Below, one piece after another: positions 1 through 6,497 of a stretch of 9,083 bases of DNA (position 1 is its first letter; every line of letters starts with the position of its first letter). The translations under genes and the position numbers were made by a program. Source of the stretch: Oscillospiraceae bacterium. GTDB lineage: Bacteria > Bacillota > Clostridia > Oscillospirales > Acutalibacteraceae. The stretch covers positions 12,565 to 21,647 of the forward strand of contig DOZQ01000094.1 of assembly GCA_003517915.1 (NCBI GenBank), in the 5' to 3' direction. The notes beneath the pieces were generated by a model. It was not told where the DNA came from, searched no databases, and saw nothing but the letters and a program-made list of their open reading frames with translations.

Positions 1-916
1 TGTTCAGTGCGATCCAAGACGCGTCCTCAGCGACGGTTTCATATATACCTCCTTTGACGAACATAATTACATCCGGCTCCCACTCAAGCACCTGCTCCAT
101 CGAAACCGTGCCGCCGCCCTTATGTATCTCGGCGCTGTCGGCTTCCACAACGATGCTGGCTCCGATCAGTTCATATACTTGTGAATGGATTGTTCCGCTG
201 AGTATCGTGGACAGGCCGTCTTCGCCATCGCCATAGTAAACGGTTTTCCGATCCGCTTCAGGAATTGCTGCGGCTTTTTCTCTGGCGTCGGCTAGAACTT
301 CCTCGCAATAAGCGCCCAATGTATTGCCGCGCTCCGGTTCACCTAACAACGTTCCCATCGTACGGTAAGCCGCAGGACTTTTCTCAATGTTGGCTTCGAT
401 GAGTATGACCGGAATGCCCATCTGCTGCTGCAACGCATCCAACTCAGCTTTGTACGCCTCATCCCACTCGCCCACATCAATAATAACTTCGGGAACAGCC
501 GTCAATAATGCCTCACGGTTGAAATCCTCACTGTTTCCGTAATATTTTCCGTATTCGGGCAATCTCCAGTATTGTTCATCAATATATTTTTTCTCTAATT
601 CAGACGGCACACTGGACCAACCCACGAGCACCTCTGGATTGACGACATAGATCATAATATCGGCCAAAGGGCCACCGCTGGCTACCCGCGTAATATTACG
701 CGGCAGCTCCACCTCACGCCCGGTGGAATCGGTAAAAATGTAAGTTTCGTCCCCGTCCTCGGGTTCGGGCGTCGCAACAGATTGCGGTGTTTGAGACGCA
801 GGCGTCTTGGAGAGTGGCAGCGAGGCCGGTGGGGAAGTGGTGCCACACGCCGCGAGCACCAGAACCAATATCAGGCACCATGCGAAACTCAGGATTTTTT
901 TCGGGGTATTTTTCAT
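1..916 (-). CDS. Iron-complex-type ABC transporter substrate-binding lipoprotein (3' end cut by window edge)
   Basis: The first 305 codons are visible; the C-terminal end runs off base 1. Residues 1-24 form a lipoprotein signal peptide: two lysines near the start, a hydrophobic stretch and a lipobox LVLAAC with Cys24 as the lipid anchor. A Ser/Thr/Pro-rich linker follows to about residue 55. Then comes the start of a periplasmic-binding fold typical of the FecB/BtuF class (TDSTGREVELPRNITRVAS), with a later VPEVIIDVGEWDEAY segment. The protein should sit on the outer face of the membrane and deliver a metal complex (siderophore, haem or corrinoid) to the permease encoded upstream. The start is fixed by AAGGAGAG six bases before the ATG. 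It is the last of three same-strand genes, 27 bases after the ATPase stop, so it is probably in the same operon. The ligand cannot be read from the sequence. The family is confident. Confidence 0.9.
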   Translation of the reverse strand, partial: MKNTPKKILSFAWCLILVLVLAACGTTSPPASLPLSKTPASQTPQSVATPEPEDGDETYIFTDSTGREVELPRNITRVASGGPLADIMIYVVNPEVLVGWSSVPSELEKKYIDEQYWRLPEYGKYYGNSEDFNREALLTAVPEVIIDVGEWDEAYKAELDALQQQMGIPVILIEANIEKSPAAYRTMGTLLGEPERGNTLGAYCEEVLADAREKAAAIPEADRKTVYYGDGEDGLSTILSGTIHSQVYELIGASIVVEADSAEIHKGGGTVSMEQVLEWEPDVIMFVKGGIYETVAEDASWIALN

Positions 917-943
917 GCTTTACTCTCCTTTTTCATTATAAAG

Positions 944-1729
944 TTATATGATCGTCGGCAAACATATTTTTATCTTCCGTTGATCACGTTTCATAGAGAT
1001 TTCAGATATTTGCACATCTATACCATACAGCGCGTATAAAGCCTCCTCGGTCAAAATATCGTCAGGAGCGCCCATCGAGCAATAATTATCCTTGCCAACA
1101 GCCAAGACCTTATCGGCGCATAGAAACGCATGGTTCGGGACATGTGTAATCATCACGATGGTGTAACCCATGCTGGAAAGCCTTTTCACCTGCCCCAGCA
1201 CCCGCGCCTCATTGCCGTAGTCTAGGTGAGTAGTTGGCTCGTCCATTATCAGCAGGTTGGTGTTTTGGGCAAGTGCGCGGGCAACCATTACCATCTGCCT
1301 CTCGCCGCCGCTCACCTCGGTGTAATCCCTCTCAGCCAGATGCCCGATGCCCATCATCGCCAGCTTTTCATCGGCAAACGCAAACTCAGCCTTGCCGGGC
1401 GATGAAAGTTCATGCATGTTGGGGTTGCAGCCCATCACCACCACATCACGCACTGAGTATGGAAAGGGCGGCACATGGCTCTGCGGCACATACGCTACAG
1501 TCCGGGCAAATTCTTTTGCGGAATACGAATAATAATCCTTGCCGCCTACCGCGATGGCCCCGCTGAGCGGCTTGAGCAGCCCCAGGATGGTTTTGAACAG
1601 CGTGGTTTTGCCAATGCCGTTCGGCCCGATAAGGCAGACCACTTCTCCTTTTTTTATCTCGAAGGACAACGGCCCGATAACGGGTTTTTCAGGCGCATAG
1701 CCACACACCAAATTTTCGACCTGTATCAT
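944..1729 (-). CDS. ABC transporter ATP-binding protein, FecE/BtuD class
   Basis: A 261-residue cytoplasmic ATPase that powers the adjacent FecCD permease. All nucleotide-binding motifs are visible: Walker A GPNGIGKTT (35-43), Q-loop Gln83 in VPQSHVP, signature VSGGERQ (139-145), Walker B LLIMDEPTTHLD (159-170) and H-loop His196 in MITHVPNH. The segment VRDVVVMGCNP after the Q-loop is typical of iron-siderophore/cobalamin importer ATPases. The start is the ATG at 1729, which overlaps the permease stop as ATGA. The open frame extends upstream to 1954, but that extra part reads the permease gene in another frame and looks unlike protein of this family. About 260 residues is the usual family length. 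The overlap implies translational coupling with the permease. Substrate is not determined. Confidence 0.95.
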   Translation of the reverse strand: MIQVENLVCGYAPEKPVIGPLSFEIKKGEVVCLIGPNGIGKTTLFKTILGLLKPLSGAIAVGGKDYYSYSAKEFARTVAYVPQSHVPPFPYSVRDVVVMGCNPNMHELSSPGKAEFAFADEKLAMMGIGHLAERDYTEVSGGERQMVMVARALAQNTNLLIMDEPTTHLDYGNEARVLGQVKRLSSMGYTIVMITHVPNHAFLCADKVLAVGKDNYCSMGAPDDILTEEALYALYGIDVQISEISMKRDQRKIKICLPTII

Positions 1730-2754
1730 GAGATAAATCCCTTTTTCGAACGCGCCAGCAGGAAAAAGAAGAAAGGCGCTCCTATAATGGCCGTAATGAT
1801 ACTCAGCGGTATCTCCACCGTGTGCAACATGCGAGCGGCGGTATCCACCAACAGCATGAAGGCGCTGCCCAATAGCATGGATGCAGGCAGCAGCTTGCCA
1901 TAGTTGGAGCCTACGAGCATACGGGAAAAGTGAGGCACAACAAGGCCGATCCAACCTATATTGCCGGAAACGCTGACCGATAAGGAAGTAAGCAGGGTGG
2001 CGCAGGCAATGATAATCCAGCGGTAGAAATGCACATGGACACCCAGCATCTTGGCCTCATCATCCCCTAGAGATAAGATATTCACTTTCCAGCGTACCAG
2101 CATCAGAACGATGCAGGCAGGCAGGAACAGCCAAAAAACGTGCAGATCCTTCAAAAGAGTGGAGGACAAGCTGCCCATAAGCCAAAAGGTGATGGATGGT
2201 AGTTTGGTTTCGGTATCCGCTACAAACTTCGTCAAAGAAACAAAAGCGTTAAACAGACTGGCAATCAGCATCCCACACAGAATTAGGTTGACAATCGAAC
2301 GCCCACGCTTGGCGATAATGCAATTCATTCCCGCTACCAGCGCCACCGCGATGATGCCGCCGAGGAAAGAAAACAGCTGTATGCCTGCCGCGCTTGCGCC
2401 CAGCAAAATGGAGAGGGCGGCTCCAAAAGACGCGCCGCTAGTGGCACCCAAAATATCCGGCGATACTACAGGATTTTTGAAAAGCCCTTGATATACCGCG
2501 CCGGACAACGAAAGCGCCGCGCCGACAATCATAGCCAGAATACTGCGTGGCAGACGTACCCGCACAAGCGCCAGTTGCGCAACATCCATTTCGGCACCGC
2601 AAAACTGTGCGTATAAAGAACTAAACAATTGATCCGCACTGACAGGATAGCGTCCAATAGATATAGAAACGATGAAAGCAATGATCGGCAACAGTAAAAG
2701 AAAGACCGACTGCCAAACTGATTTTTTCTCATTCATCATAGTTATGTAAAACAT
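1726..2754 (-). CDS. FecCD-family ABC transporter permease
   Basis: A polytopic membrane protein of up to 342 residues that forms the channel for iron-siderophore, haem or cobalamin import. Family hallmarks are in order: a hydrophobic helix near residues 15-35; RLPRSILAMIVGAALSLSG; a YQGLFKNPVVSPDILGATSG segment; the cytoplasmic coupling region SVSGNIGWIGLVVPHFSR; and the closing helix EIPLSIITAIIGAPFFFFLL. Length matches the family (about 330-350). The gene is first in its operon, behind a consensus promoter at 2919-2947. The start is uncertain: the ATG at 2754 directly abuts AAGGG (spacing zero), while in-frame ATGs at 2739 and 2736 (giving MNEKKSVWQ) lie too far from it. The binding protein is encoded last rather than first, an order that does occur in this family. 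Confidence 0.94.
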   Translation of the reverse strand: MFYITMMNEKKSVWQSVFLLLLPIIAFIVSISIGRYPVSADQLFSSLYAQFCGAEMDVAQLALVRVRLPRSILAMIVGAALSLSGAVYQGLFKNPVVSPDILGATSGASFGAALSILLGASAAGIQLFSFLGGIIAVALVAGMNCIIAKRGRSIVNLILCGMLIASLFNAFVSLTKFVADTETKLPSITFWLMGSLSSTLLKDLHVFWLFLPACIVLMLVRWKVNILSLGDDEAKMLGVHVHFYRWIIIACATLLTSLSVSVSGNIGWIGLVVPHFSRMLVGSNYGKLLPASMLLGSAFMLLVDTAARMLHTVEIPLSIITAIIGAPFFFFLLARSKKGFIS

Positions 2755-2911
2755 CCCTTATGCGATAAAAAATAAACGCCACTCCCCACAGCAAGCTACG
2801 GGGGACTAACTCCCGAAGAAATCGATTAGATCCCATATGCTGTGCCGAACGTTATCCGTGCGCACGCGAAACGGACGTCCCGTCGCAGCCGGTTAAAAAT
2901 CATTAATAAAA
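2755..2911 (-). promoter_or_regulatory. Structured leader of the permease mRNA, candidate attenuator
   Basis: Between the inferred transcription start (about 2911) and the permease start lies about 157 nt of GC-rich leader. On the minus strand it contains a CCCCGUAG-CUUG-CUGUGGGG hairpin (2784-2803) followed, after AGTGGCG, by TTTATTTTTT. Two upstream segments can pair with parts of it instead. CACAGCA (2838-2844) complements TGCTGTG (2787-2793) in its 3' arm. GGGA (2811-2814) pairs with TCCC (2801-2804 region) across GTTAG and so occupies its 5' arm. Competing folds of this kind are typical of attenuators or riboswitches. I recognise no known riboswitch consensus, and folding was judged by eye. 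Confidence 0.45.
2784..2803 (-). terminator. Hairpin with CUUG tetraloop, possible (imperfect) intrinsic terminator
   Basis: An eight-pair stem closed by a CUUG tetraloop. Two of the pairs are G-U wobbles that exist only in the minus-strand RNA; the plus strand would have two mismatches, so the stem is adapted to the minus transcript. The T-rich run starts seven bases past the stem, further than in a classical terminator. It could therefore be a leader attenuator, a processing or stability hairpin, or a dispersed palindrome. Confidence 0.4.
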
Positions 2912-2918
2912 TGCCAAA

Positions 2919-2947
2919 ATTATACTTGTCCGTGCAAAGAATGTCAA
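2919..2947 (-). promoter_or_regulatory. Sigma-A promoter for the ABC importer operon
   Basis: Read on the minus strand, TTGACA (2947-2942) and TATAAT (2924-2919) are both perfect consensus hexamers with the ideal 17-base spacer. Transcription should start near 2911 and run into the permease. The -35 box lies 22 bases past the etfA stop, with no clear terminator between them, so read-through from etfA is possible. So strong a promoter suggests control by a repressor or by the leader RNA. I saw no convincing Fur box. Confidence 0.85.
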
Positions 2948-2968
2948 TCAAATCGCCGGATGAATTTA

Positions 2969-4180
2969 TTAATAATGGTAATGGCTTTTTATTTCGTTTA
3001 TCAGCGCTGGAACAATCTGCTCGATATTACCGACGAGACCTAGGTGCGCGACTTTAAAAATTGACGCATCCGGGTCTTTATTAATGGCAATAATATATTT
3101 GGCCGACATCATACCGGCAAGATGCTGCATAGCGCCTGAAATACCGCAGGCAAAATAAATTTTAGGCCGGACGCTGATACCGGTTTGACCAATCTGGTGG
3201 CTGTATGCAATCCATCCGGAATCAACCAATGCCCTTGACGCACCGACTGCCGCACCCAAACAATCCGCAAGCGCCCGGATTAATTCGAGGTTTTGCAGTT
3301 TTTGAATCCCTCTACCGGCCGACACAATGATCTCCGCGTCGGATAAATTCGCATGATTGCTCTTAAGCTTGATATGCTCCACGATTTTGGTTTTTATGCC
3401 CTTAGAAAAAACAATATTTGGTTTTATCACTTGGCCAGTTTTTTCAAAATCAGGTTCGATCGGCAGCATAATCTTAGGGCAAACCGTACACATTTGCGGT
3501 CTGTGAATTGGGCAAATAATTGTCGCCATTAAATTTCCGCCAAACGCCGGCCTTGTTTGCTTCAACAATCTTTTTTCAGCATCTATTTCCAAACGGGTAC
3601 AATCTGCCGTTAGCCCTGTATCGAGCCTTGACGCAATACGCGGTGCCAAGGATTTTCCGTATGTCGTCGCTCCTACAAGAAAAATTTCAGGCGTATATTG
3701 ACGCACGACCTGCACGATCATATCGGCATAAAGTTCATCATTAAAATAGTCTAAAAGCGGATGATCAATTTGAAAAATCCGATCCGCACCAAACGCAAAA
3801 AGTTCTTTTGCGAGTGCATCGGTATGCATTCCAAGCAGTACAACCGAAACAGTTGTATCCAATTGTACGGCCAATCGCTTGCCTTCACCCAACAGCTCGC
3901 GCACAACTTCCTGCAGTTGCCCTTCTCTCTGTTCGCCAAAGATCATAATGCCTTTGTGCCCGGCCGTATTCATTTTATTTTCGGTTGATGGTTTTTCCGG
4001 CAAAACCTCTTTATAATGAATCGCGTCAAACCTGCATTTTGAAAAGCAAAGGCCGCACAATGTGCAGGACTGATCAATATATACCGCCGTTTGATCATAT
4101 TGTATTGCGTTGCACGGACATAAATCTATACATTCTAAACACGCAACACATTTTTCAAGATTGATTCGTAATCTCGTCAT
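2969..4180 (-). CDS. etfA: Electron transfer flavoprotein alpha subunit with N-terminal 2[4Fe-4S] ferredoxin domain
   Basis: A 403-residue fusion of a bacterial ferredoxin domain to EtfA. Cys11/14/17/21 and Cys39/42/45/49 form two CX2CX2CX3C motifs for two [4Fe-4S] clusters. The EtfA core follows from about residue 77. Its C-terminal FAD domain carries SAGRGI (288-292), SRALVDSGW (315-323), GQTG (331-334), ACGISGAMQHLAG (344-356) and NKDPDA (367-372), which bind FAD. Plain EtfA is about 310-340 residues. The ferredoxin extension is known from CarE and LctC in bifurcating acetogen complexes. The protein should act as a cytoplasmic heterodimer with EtfB, passing electrons between a dehydrogenase and ferredoxin or NAD. 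A GGAG lies eight bases before the ATG, inside the end of etfB. The gene begins on the base after the etfB stop, so the two are coupled. The dehydrogenase partner is not in the window. Confidence 0.96.
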   Translation of the reverse strand: MTRLRINLEKCVACLECIDLCPCNAIQYDQTAVYIDQSCTLCGLCFSKCRFDAIHYKEVLPEKPSTENKMNTAGHKGIMIFGEQREGQLQEVVRELLGEGKRLAVQLDTTVSVVLLGMHTDALAKELFAFGADRIFQIDHPLLDYFNDELYADMIVQVVRQYTPEIFLVGATTYGKSLAPRIASRLDTGLTADCTRLEIDAEKRLLKQTRPAFGGNLMATIICPIHRPQMCTVCPKIMLPIEPDFEKTGQVIKPNIVFSKGIKTKIVEHIKLKSNHANLSDAEIIVSAGRGIQKLQNLELIRALADCLGAAVGASRALVDSGWIAYSHQIGQTGISVRPKIYFACGISGAMQHLAGMMSAKYIIAINKDPDASIFKVAHLGLVGNIEQIVPALINEIKSHYHY

Positions 4181-4978
4181 TTAGAACGCTCCAACCGTAT
4201 ATAAAATCTCCGATAATTTTTCGACAGCCGTCTTTGCCTGTTCCTCAGGACTGCCAATAAGTATTTCATTTTCAACATGATAATCCGGTGTAAAAGTGTC
4301 AATGACATAAGTTGGGGAACCGGAAATACCGCATAGCTTGAGATCTATATTGATATCCGCCGCGCTCCAGACGGGGATTTCCGCTTTTGCCGCTCTTCTT
4401 AAACCAAACAAAGAAGGCAGCCTCGGCTCATTGATTTCTTTCACAACAGTGATGAGCCCAGGTAACCGCATTTCAATTACTTCATATCCATCCTCTACGA
4501 GTCTGTGACACCGGATACAATCCTTTGAAATCTCATCAATTTTGCTGACACATGTAACATGCGAAATACCAAGTTTTTCGGCGAGGCTCGGGCCAACCTG
4601 CGCGGTATCACCATCTGTTGACTGCCTGCCGCAGATAATCAAGTCATAGACATTTATTTTTTGTATCCCGGAGGCCAACGTATAAGCGGTCGCGAGCGTA
4701 TCCGCCCCGGCAAAAGCTATATCACTCAATAAAACTGCATGATCCGCGCCAATGGCGACGACCTCTCGAAGCAAATCCTCAGTTTGCGGTATGCCCATGC
4801 TTATTGCGGTTATTTTGCCGCCGTGAGTTTCCTTATGCCGAACCGCTTCTTCAAGCGCATAAAGATCAAATGGATTGATCATACTGTTGTTTTCTTCACG
4901 GATCATCGTATGTGTATCCCGATTGATCGCAACAGTTGCAGACGCCGGCACTTGCTTAACACACACAATTATATTCAA
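4181..4978 (-). CDS. etfB: Electron transfer flavoprotein beta subunit
   Basis: A 265-residue EtfB, partner of the following EtfA. The N-terminus NIIVCVKQVP is the family's near-universal beginning. CGRQSTDGDTAQVGP (116-130) is the nucleotide/flavin-binding segment in the form common in bifurcating ETFs. VVKEINEPRLPSLFGLRRA (178-196) matches the recognition-loop region that docks on the dehydrogenase. I start at a TTG at 4978, because translation from it gives exactly MNIIVCVKQVP and GGAG stands ten bases upstream (4989-4992). The upstream in-frame ATG at 4996 would add six atypical residues and overlap that GGAG. The gene is 69 bases downstream of the MarR gene, with no strong promoter seen between, so it may be co-transcribed with it. 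Confidence 0.95.
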   Translation of the reverse strand: MNIIVCVKQVPASATVAINRDTHTMIREENNSMINPFDLYALEEAVRHKETHGGKITAISMGIPQTEDLLREVVAIGADHAVLLSDIAFAGADTLATAYTLASGIQKINVYDLIICGRQSTDGDTAQVGPSLAEKLGISHVTCVSKIDEISKDCIRCHRLVEDGYEVIEMRLPGLITVVKEINEPRLPSLFGLRRAAKAEIPVWSAADINIDLKLCGISGSPTYVIDTFTPDYHVENEILIGSPEEQAKTAVEKLSEILYTVGAF

Positions 4979-5014
4979 TATAAGCCAACTCCACATGCAA
5001 TACTTTCTGGCAAA

Positions 5015-5033
5015 CGATGATTAATTAAAGAAA
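5015..5033. repeat. 19-bp inverted repeat, copy 1
   Basis: CGATGATTAATTAAAGAAA on the plus strand, in the gap between the MarR and etfB genes. A copy with one mismatch lies at 7488-7506 in the opposite orientation. The pair brackets the MarR, radical SAM and dapA genes. The match is seen directly; any mobile or regulatory role is inference. Confidence 0.5.
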
Positions 5034-5047
5034 CATATGCGCTATAT

Positions 5048-5500
5048 CTATCCTTCATTTGGGTCTACGCTGCTTGTAATCGCATTGATGAGTAGTTGAA
5101 GGCTCTCTAAAACTTGATTGCGCTTGTCGCCAGGGATGTTTTCGAATATCTTTTTAAAATAAGCATCCATAGTTTGAGTAATCTCATCAAAAATTATTTT
5201 GCCTTCTCTCGTTAACGAGATCATTACATATCGTCTGTCCTTCGGGTCAAGTACCCGGTTCGCCAACCCTTTGTTGACAATCGTATTGACCGTTCGACTC
5301 ATTGTGCTATTGTCAACATTCAATGCTTTCGCCAAATCATTGAGCGATATTTGAACGGCTCGCCCGATTGCCGTAATCGCGTGGCATTGCGTAAAAGAAA
5401 CGCCGCAGCACAAAGACTCCATCTCGTTAATCACGCCAAGCCTTGCTTCCGTCTGCCTGACCAGTTCCCTTAATTCCCTTGCATTATCTGATGTAATCAC
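5048..5500 (-). CDS. MarR-family transcriptional regulator with cysteine-rich N-terminal region
   Basis: A 150-residue winged helix-turn-helix regulator. The DNA-binding part is clear: ISLNDLAKALNVDNSTMSRTVNTIVNKGL (51-79) followed by the wing DPKDRRYVMISLT (86-97). Dimerisation helices flank it at both ends. The N-terminal half carries CCGVSFTQCH, with Cys31, Cys32, Cys39 and His40, a cluster that could sense metals, arsenicals or oxidants. I chose a GTG start at 5500 because GGAGG (5510-5514) lies nine bases before it. The in-frame ATG at 5509 directly abuts that GGAGG, and the ATG at 5524 precedes it. A palindrome beside the -10 box suggests autoregulation. It sits between the radical SAM gene and etfB and is the likely local regulator; its targets and ligand are unknown. 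Confidence 0.92.
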   Translation of the reverse strand: MITSDNARELRELVRQTEARLGVINEMESLCCGVSFTQCHAITAIGRAVQISLNDLAKALNVDNSTMSRTVNTIVNKGLANRVLDPKDRRYVMISLTREGKIIFDEITQTMDAYFKKIFENIPGDKRNQVLESLQLLINAITSSVDPNEG

Positions 5501-5509
5501 AAGTCTCAT

Positions 5510-5514
5510 CCTCC
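5510..5514 (-). promoter_or_regulatory. Ribosome binding site that decides the MarR start
   Basis: GGAGG on the minus strand is nine bases from the GTG at 5500. Its spacing to the ATG at 5509 is zero, so GTG is preferred as the initiation codon. Confidence 0.7.
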
Positions 5515-5532
5515 ACACATACAATGTTTTAT

Positions 5533-5558
5533 ATTATAGCGACAATTAAATATATCGC
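5533..5558 (-). promoter_or_regulatory. Candidate MarR promoter -10 with adjoining palindromic operator
   Basis: A TATAAT box on the minus strand (5538-5533) is 33 bases from the GTG start. Immediately upstream of it is a 20-bp imperfect palindrome with GCGA/TCGC arms (5539-5558). No good -35 hexamer is visible at 16-18 bases, so the promoter may be weak or activator-dependent. A repressor bound at the palindrome would block the polymerase. MarR proteins usually bind palindromes of about this size; the assignment is inferred. Confidence 0.45.
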
Positions 5559-5571
5559 CTTCTTTTCTGCC

Positions 5572-5634
5572 GTAACCCCTTTTTAAGGGGCAGCGGCGAA
5601 AAGTCGCAACGCGACCTTTCGCCATCAGGGTTAC
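5572..5634. repeat. Compact palindromic element with 13-bp hairpin
   Basis: GTAACCC (5572-5578) and GGGTTAC (5628-5634) form outer inverted repeats. Inside are a 13-bp stem (5595-5607 with 5611-5623, triloop AAC) and a CCCC/GGGG hairpin (5576-5590). The long stem has one mismatch on the plus strand that becomes a G-U pair in the minus RNA. The GC-rich element starts within the last codons of the radical SAM gene. No U-tract follows it on either strand, so it is not an ordinary terminator. It may block 3'-end decay, or be a REP- or MITE-like insertion. Confidence 0.6.
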
Positions 5635-6479
5635 AATAAACGTTCTTTAGAGCAAACCGAAAAGTTCTCTTTTAAAACGATTTTTCCTCTTGCGTCTGAA
5701 CGGCACCGTTGGCACCCTTGTTTCAATCTCACCGCAGGATATTTGTCCGCAAGCACCTTTTTCATTTTGTTATATTCATTTTGATTAAAAGGTGCCATTG
5801 TTTCAAATGTGGTGTCAGCAACTGGCAACAAAGGAATTATATTGATAATATTAACAGGATAGCCGCAAAGAAATTGTATTAATTCATCCATTTCCTGATC
5901 ATTGACACCCGGTATAAAAACAATATTTACTTTGATCTTTAAGCCTTGCATTAGGCTTAACAGCTCTAATGCGGTTTTCTGCAACGTTAAAATCAACCGC
6001 CCAGCTTCTGCTCCTTCATACTGTTCGCCATGGTAAGAAATAAATTGATAGATTTTGCTGAGTGTATCCGCGTTAATGGCATTCATCGTTAACGTCATGT
6101 AATCAATCCTGGCCGCTCTAATCTGATCCACGTAATCTTCCAGCCAAAAACCGTTCGTACAAATGCATTTTTTAAATCCGGGGAAATACCGGCTGACCAG
6201 TTCAAGTGCCGCAAAGAGTTCATCGGGATTTGCGAGCGGATCGCCGGGTCCAGCAATACCGATAATTTTACAATCTTTGTAGCGCGCCAAGCTTTTATTG
6301 ATATAAGGGACAATCTCGTCAATCGCCAATATCCTTTCGGCAACACCGGGTCTTTGATCACCCTTTGATAACGCGATCTTACAATAATTACATTTTGTGT
6401 TACATTGCTTCGCTATAGGGAGATGAATGCGATATCCGGATTCAGTCTCGTCAAAGCATGGATGCAGAATCTTCGCCAT
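5631..6479 (-). CDS. NifB-like radical SAM protein
   Basis: A 282-residue radical SAM enzyme resembling the SAM domain of NifB, the carbide-forming enzyme of nitrogenase cofactor assembly. Visible are HPCFDE (6-11), the radical SAM motif CNTKCNYC (Cys26, Cys30, Cys33), RPGV (43-46), the SAM-binding GIAGPGDPLAN (74-84), CICTNG (105-110), VNIVFIPGVND (184-194), NIIPLLPV (213-220) and a C-terminal CQRCRSDARG (256-265). These follow NifB order. NifB normally has another cysteine between the CX3CX2C motif and RPGV (as in CNYCNRKYDC); here that stretch is KIALSKGDQ with none, so one extra-cluster ligand appears lost. No nifHDK/nifEN is nearby. The ATG is 18 bases after dapA with an AGGCAGG site, so the two are co-transcribed. 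Its reaction is unknown. Confidence 0.88.
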   Translation of the reverse strand: MAKILHPCFDETESGYRIHLPIAKQCNTKCNYCKIALSKGDQRPGVAERILAIDEIVPYINKSLARYKDCKIIGIAGPGDPLANPDELFAALELVSRYFPGFKKCICTNGFWLEDYVDQIRAARIDYMTLTMNAINADTLSKIYQFISYHGEQYEGAEAGRLILTLQKTALELLSLMQGLKIKVNIVFIPGVNDQEMDELIQFLCGYPVNIINIIPLLPVADTTFETMAPFNQNEYNKMKKVLADKYPAVRLKQGCQRCRSDARGKIVLKENFSVCSKERLL

Positions 6480-6497
6480 TTATATACCTGCCTTTAT

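Noticed and set aside
1730..1954. Long upstream extension of the ABC ATPase frame
   Set aside because: These codons lie inside the permease gene in another frame and read unlike any ATPase N-terminus. The ATG at 1729, in the ATGA overlap, gives a normal-length protein starting MIQVENLVCGY.
2051..2491. Plus-strand frame of 146 codons and other plus-strand frames throughout
   Set aside because: They lie opposite well-supported minus-strand genes and have no domain features or translation signals; they are mirror frames of the real genes.
2755..2911. Cobalamin riboswitch or Fur box ahead of the importer
   Set aside because: The conserved cobalamin riboswitch segments were not found, and the AT-rich stretch near 2895-2912 is too unlike the Fur consensus.
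5572..5634. Integron attC site or intrinsic terminator
   Set aside because: The outer repeats do not match the attC core sites, no cassette or integrase is present, and no U-tract follows the hairpin on either strand.
5631..6479. Calling the radical SAM protein a true NifB (nitrogenase cofactor gene)
   Set aside because: It lacks one expected cysteine and the NifX-like domain of longer forms, and no nif gene is nearby. NifB-like is as far as the sequence goes.
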